The notes under the pieces are model-generated. The model ran no database searches and had not been told where the DNA came from. It saw only the letters and a list, made by a program, of their open reading frames with translations. Shown here piece after piece: positions 21,950 to 24,718 of a stretch of DNA of 24,718 nucleotides. Source of the stretch: an uncultured Oscillospiraceae bacterium (GTDB taxonomy: Bacteria; Bacillota; Clostridia; Oscillospirales; Oscillospiraceae); the NCBI GenBank assembly GCA_934567355.1, contig CAKTJC010000037.1, positions 1 through 24,718 of the forward strand, in the 5' to 3' direction. Numbering within the stretch: position 1 is the stretch's first letter; each line of letters begins with the position of its first letter. A program made the translations under genes and the position numbers.

Positions 21950-24667
21950 TTACTTCAGAATGCTCCCAATATCTTCCCCGTTGAGCAGGAATGCGACATT
22001 CTCTGCGTCGTGGGTAAGTGCGTAAACGCCCGCTTCTGTTACATCCGCCAGGTTGAAGGTAGAAGTCGCGCCGTTGGTGATAAATACGATGGTCTCAATT
22101 CCCTTCCCCTGCAGGTGGCGCAGGGCGGCGACGGTGCCGGTGAGGGTGGCGTAATCATATTCGGCGGTGATGGTCAGGGTGCTTCCGCTGTAATTGGACT
22201 TGTAAACAACACTCTTGCCTGCTTCATCCGTCACCCGGTACAGTGTGAGCTTGCTGCCCTCGTCGGGGATAGTGTCCGTCGCGCCGCAGCCGTAGTCACA
22301 TTCCGCCGTCTTGGTGCCGTCGGAATCGTAGGTGGCATCGCCGTTGGATACATAGTGGGTGAAGCTATGCGCCAGCATGGTGCCCTCTGCCGTCCGGGTG
22401 TCCGTTGCGTCGCAGTGCTTGCACTGGGCGATCTCGGTGCCGTCGGCGGTACAGGTGGCGTCGTCCTGGTAGACGTAAGACCCGTATTCGTGGGGCAGCT
22501 TGGAATCGGGAATCTCCCGGGTGTCTTCCGCCCCGCAGCCGTAGGCGCATTTTGCCGTCTCGGTGCCGTTTTCCGTGCAGGTGGCGTCATTGTTGGAAAC
22601 GTAGTTATCGAACTTGTGTTCCAGCATGGTGCCTTCGTCGGGCACCGTATCCTCCGCGCCGCAGCCATAGGTGCAAGTTGCGGTCTTGGTGCCGTCTGCT
22701 GTGCAGGTGGCGTCATTATTGGACACATAGGTGCCGAACTTGTGCGCCAGCATGGTGCCCTCTGCCGTCCGGGTGTCCGTTGCGTCGCAGTGCTTGCACT
22801 GGGCGATCTTGGTGCCGTCGGCGGTACAGGTGGCATCGTCCTGGTAGACGTAAGTCCCGAATTCGTGAGGCAGCTTGGAATCGGGAATTTCCCGGGTGTC
22901 CTCCGCCCCGCAGCCGTAGGCGCACTTTGCCGTCTCGGTGCCGTTTTCCGTGCAGGTCGCGTTGTTGTCGGGAACGTAGGGATCGAACTTGTGCTCCAGC
23001 TTGGAGCCTTCATCGGTAACGGTATTGCTCTCCTGGCAGCCGCCCTTGCCGTAGCGGATGCATTTTGCCGTCTTGGTGCCGTCGGCAGTGCAGGTGGCGT
23101 TGTTATCGGAGATGTATTCGCCCAGCTTGTGACCCAGGGCAGTGCCGGCATCGGGCAAAGTCTCGGAATAGGTGCAGCCGGGGTTGGTACAATGAGCCAT
23201 CTTCGTGCCGTCTGCCATACAGGTTGCGTCATTGTTGGAGGCATATTCCCCCAGCTTATGCCCCAGGGCGGTGTTCAGCAGCTCTGTGGTGATTTCCGTG
23301 CCGCAGCTGCACAGGTAGGTAACCGTGGCGTTATTGAGGCAGGTCGCCGCAGTGCTGGATTTCAGGGTCACGCCCGTGTGGATATGGGCACCGCTGCCGT
23401 CATTGTGCAGCAGCTTTTCAGGAGCAGAGGTTTCCTTATTCGCTTTGGAATCGTAGTAGGCAATGAAACCATTGGTCAGGTTATCGGTATTGGGGGTGAT
23501 TTCACCGTTTCCTGAATCACCGCCGCCAATGCCTGCACCATATTTGCCACCGGCGGTTATCACTTCTGCATTGCCGCTGATTGTAATATCGCTGCCCGAT
23601 CCTTCAACTCCACCGCCAATGCCTGCGCCGTAGTTGCCGCCGCTGGCTGTCACTTCTGCACTGCCGCTGATTGTAATATTGTCACCTTTTTTGTAGGCTC
23701 CGCCGCCAATGCCTGCGCCCCACAGGCCACCGGTTGCCGTTACCTCCGCGTTATCGCTGATTTTAATATTGTCGCCATTTCCTTTATTTCCGCCGCCAAT
23801 GCCTGCGCCGTAGTTGCCGGCCTTGGCTGTCACTTCTGCATTGCCGCTGATTTTAATATCGCTGCCCGACCCATAACTTCCGCCGCCAATGCCTGCGCCG
23901 CTGGAGTCGCCGTTGGCTGTCACTTCTGCACTGCCGCTGATTGTAATATCGCTGCCCGACCCATTATATCCGCCGCCAATGCCTGCGCTGTAGAAGCCTC
24001 CGTTGGCTGTCACTTCTGCACTGCCGCTGATTGTAATATTGCTGCCCGACCCATAATCTCCGCCGCCAATGCCTGCGCCGCTGTTGCCGCCAATGGCCGT
24101 GATGTCGCCGCCGTTGATGGTAATGTCAGAAACGCTCTGCTTGTTCCCACCGCCAATGCCCGCACCATGATAGCCGCCGACAGCTTCCAGCGCACCGTCT
24201 GCATCGGCATCCGTAATGGTCAGGTTGCCGCCGTTATTCTTTTCTACACCGGCACGATAGACCCCGCTCTTGGCGGTGTTATCCCCGTCCAGCTCGATGG
24301 TCACGTTGCCATCTCCCTCGGCAGAGATGGCAGCATCACCGGAAACTCTATTCGCCTGGTTACCAGTGCCGCTCACATCGATGTTCACATCCGAGATGGT
24401 GACCTGGGCAGTCTGATCCTTCTCCGCCTTGATGGTGATGGTATTCGTGGTGGAGGTCGTATCGCTGTCCGTCTGCTTGATGACGGTTTCGGTGGTCTGC
24501 TTCACGTTATCCGCAACGCCCTCCTGGGAGACGTACTGCCCATCCTCCCGGGCTTCCACGGTGATGCTGCCCTGCCCCAGGTCATACACCTCCGCCAGCA
24601 CCGCCAGCGGCAATGTCACCGCCAGCACAAGCGCCATGGTAAGGGCAAGAATCTTCTTTTTCGTCAT
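21950..24667 (-). CDS. Secreted repeat protein with Gly-rich beta-helix-like and Cys-containing repeat arrays
   Basis: Exported protein of 905 residues of unknown function. The start is ATG 24667, eight bases after GGAGG; an upstream in-frame start at 24712 lacks a ribosome site. Signal peptide: MTKKKILALTMALVL...LA, cut near residue 25. Residues about 165-385 hold seven or so copies of a 30-residue unit, AGIGGG.xGSGSDITISG.AEVTA, suggesting a right-handed beta-helix (Cthe_2159-like carbohydrate-binding is possible). Residues about 440-810 hold about nine units of 37-42 residues of the form HKxGxYVSNNDATCTADGTK.A.C...GC, each with about three Cys. A C-terminal domain (about 810-905, TITAEYDYATLTGTVAALRH) closes the protein. 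There is no LPXTG or other anchor. It could be an adhesin or extracellular structural protein; this is inference. Confidence 0.85.
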   Translation of the reverse strand: MTKKKILALTMALVLAVTLPLAVLAEVYDLGQGSITVEAREDGQYVSQEGVADNVKQTTETVIKQTDSDTTSTTNTITIKAEKDQTAQVTISDVNIDVSGTGNQANRVSGDAAISAEGDGNVTIELDGDNTAKSGVYRAGVEKNNGGNLTITDADADGALEAVGGYHGAGIGGGNKQSVSDITINGGDITAIGGNSGAGIGGGDYGSGSNITISGSAEVTANGGFYSAGIGGGYNGSGSDITISGSAEVTANGDSSGAGIGGGSYGSGSDIKISGNAEVTAKAGNYGAGIGGGNKGNGDNIKISDNAEVTATGGLWGAGIGGGAYKKGDNITISGSAEVTASGGNYGAGIGGGVEGSGSDITISGNAEVITAGGKYGAGIGGGDSGNGEITPNTDNLTNGFIAYYDSKANKETSAPEKLLHNDGSGAHIHTGVTLKSSTAATCLNNATVTYLCSCGTEITTELLNTALGHKLGEYASNNDATCMADGTKMAHCTNPGCTYSETLPDAGTALGHKLGEYISDNNATCTADGTKTAKCIRYGKGGCQESNTVTDEGSKLEHKFDPYVPDNNATCTENGTETAKCAYGCGAEDTREIPDSKLPHEFGTYVYQDDATCTADGTKIAQCKHCDATDTRTAEGTMLAHKFGTYVSNNDATCTADGTKTATCTYGCGAEDTVPDEGTMLEHKFDNYVSNNDATCTENGTETAKCAYGCGAEDTREIPDSKLPHEYGSYVYQDDATCTADGTEIAQCKHCDATDTRTAEGTMLAHSFTHYVSNGDATYDSDGTKTAECDYGCGATDTIPDEGSKLTLYRVTDEAGKSVVYKSNYSGSTLTITAEYDYATLTGTVAALRHLQGKGIETIVFITNGATSTFNLADVTEAGVYALTHDAENVAFLLNGEDIGSILK
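22369..23007 (-). repeat. Higher-order 375-bp tandem duplication inside the repeat-protein gene
   Basis: Segment 22369 to about 22632 recurs at 22744-23007 with roughly 95 percent identity by eye, including synonymous positions, an offset of exactly 375 bases (125 codons, three Cys-repeat units). Neighbouring single units are far more diverged. This indicates a recent in-frame duplication or gene conversion. Confidence 0.85.
23520..24170 (-). repeat. 90-bp tandem repeat array encoding the AGIGGG units
   Basis: The plus-strand motif CCGCCAATGCCTGCGCC recurs every 90 bases from about 23523 to about 24063, with a further diverged copy near 24150. It encodes the 30-residue beta-helix-like units of the secreted protein. 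The periodicity is coding, not CRISPR. Confidence 0.92.
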
Positions 24668-24718
24668 GGTTGGTTCCTCCTTCTGATACGCAAAAAGCGG
24701 TTTCTGTACCAATCTTTT

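Noticed and set aside
21725..23515. Plus-strand frame of about 600 codons with internal repeats
   Set aside because: Its repeats are only the reverse complement of the Cys-repeat array of the secreted protein.
23520..24170. CRISPR-like regular repeat every 90 bases
   Set aside because: The period is a whole number of codons, the intervening sequence is also conserved, and the array lies inside a reading frame with signal peptide and ribosome site.

Overview
The window looks like a chromosomal stretch from a GC-rich, gut-type clostridium, most likely Oscillospiraceae/Ruminococcaceae. This is inferred from gene content, Firmicutes-type ribosome binding sites and promoters, an HrcA-type CIRCE operator, a rpsF-ssb-rpsR cluster, and short palindromic intergenic repeats of a kind I associate with that family. 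TGA is a normal stop codon here. No rRNA, tRNA, CRISPR array, prophage or intact transposon was seen.

Layout. (1) 160-4405, plus strand: a lipoprotein solute-binding protein, a YesM/LytS-type sensor kinase, an AraC-type response regulator and a HAD sugar-phosphatase-like protein, tightly packed with overlapping stops and starts. The order and families resemble the staphylococcal HptA-HptS-HptR hexose-phosphate sensor. (2) 4467-5138: a small heat-shock protein behind a sigma-A promoter overlapped by a near-perfect CIRCE element, with a strong terminator. (3) 5143-7159, minus: a glycogen-debranching-like amylo-alpha-1,6-glucosidase with a good promoter, next to the decayed 3' end of an IS3-family insertion sequence (about 7207-7490). 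(4) 7588-9873, minus: a secreted PstS-like binding domain fused to a WG-repeat-like C-terminal half. (5) 9874-10368: repeats. (6) 10369-11446, minus: phosphate acetyltransferase with promoter and terminator. (7) 11552-14261, plus: a MinD-like ATPase, a methylglyoxal synthase homologue with replaced catalytic residues, and histidyl-tRNA synthetase. (8) 14262-14600: nested inverted repeats. (9) 14684-15786: an ECF sigma factor and a one-TM putative anti-sigma partner. (10) 15793-19149, minus: a large multidomain GH2 glycosidase. (11) 19220-19382: a 163-bp MITE-like palindrome. (12) 19511-20765: rpsF-ssb-rpsR. (13) 20875-21938: a SpoU-family RNA methyltransferase whose C-terminus runs into an inverted-repeat element. 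(14) 21950-24667, minus: a secreted protein built from two unrelated repeat arrays.

Themes. Several genes concern carbohydrate supply and overflow: hexose-phosphate-type sensing, a HAD phosphatase, debranching enzyme, GH2 glycosidase, Pta and the MgsA homologue. The most unusual observations are the MgsA homologue with altered catalytic residues, the three-component sensor lacking a visible transporter, the CIRCE-controlled Hsp20, the PstS/WG fusion, and a set of palindromic elements, one of which has become coding sequence. I found no clear previously undescribed defence or mobile system.
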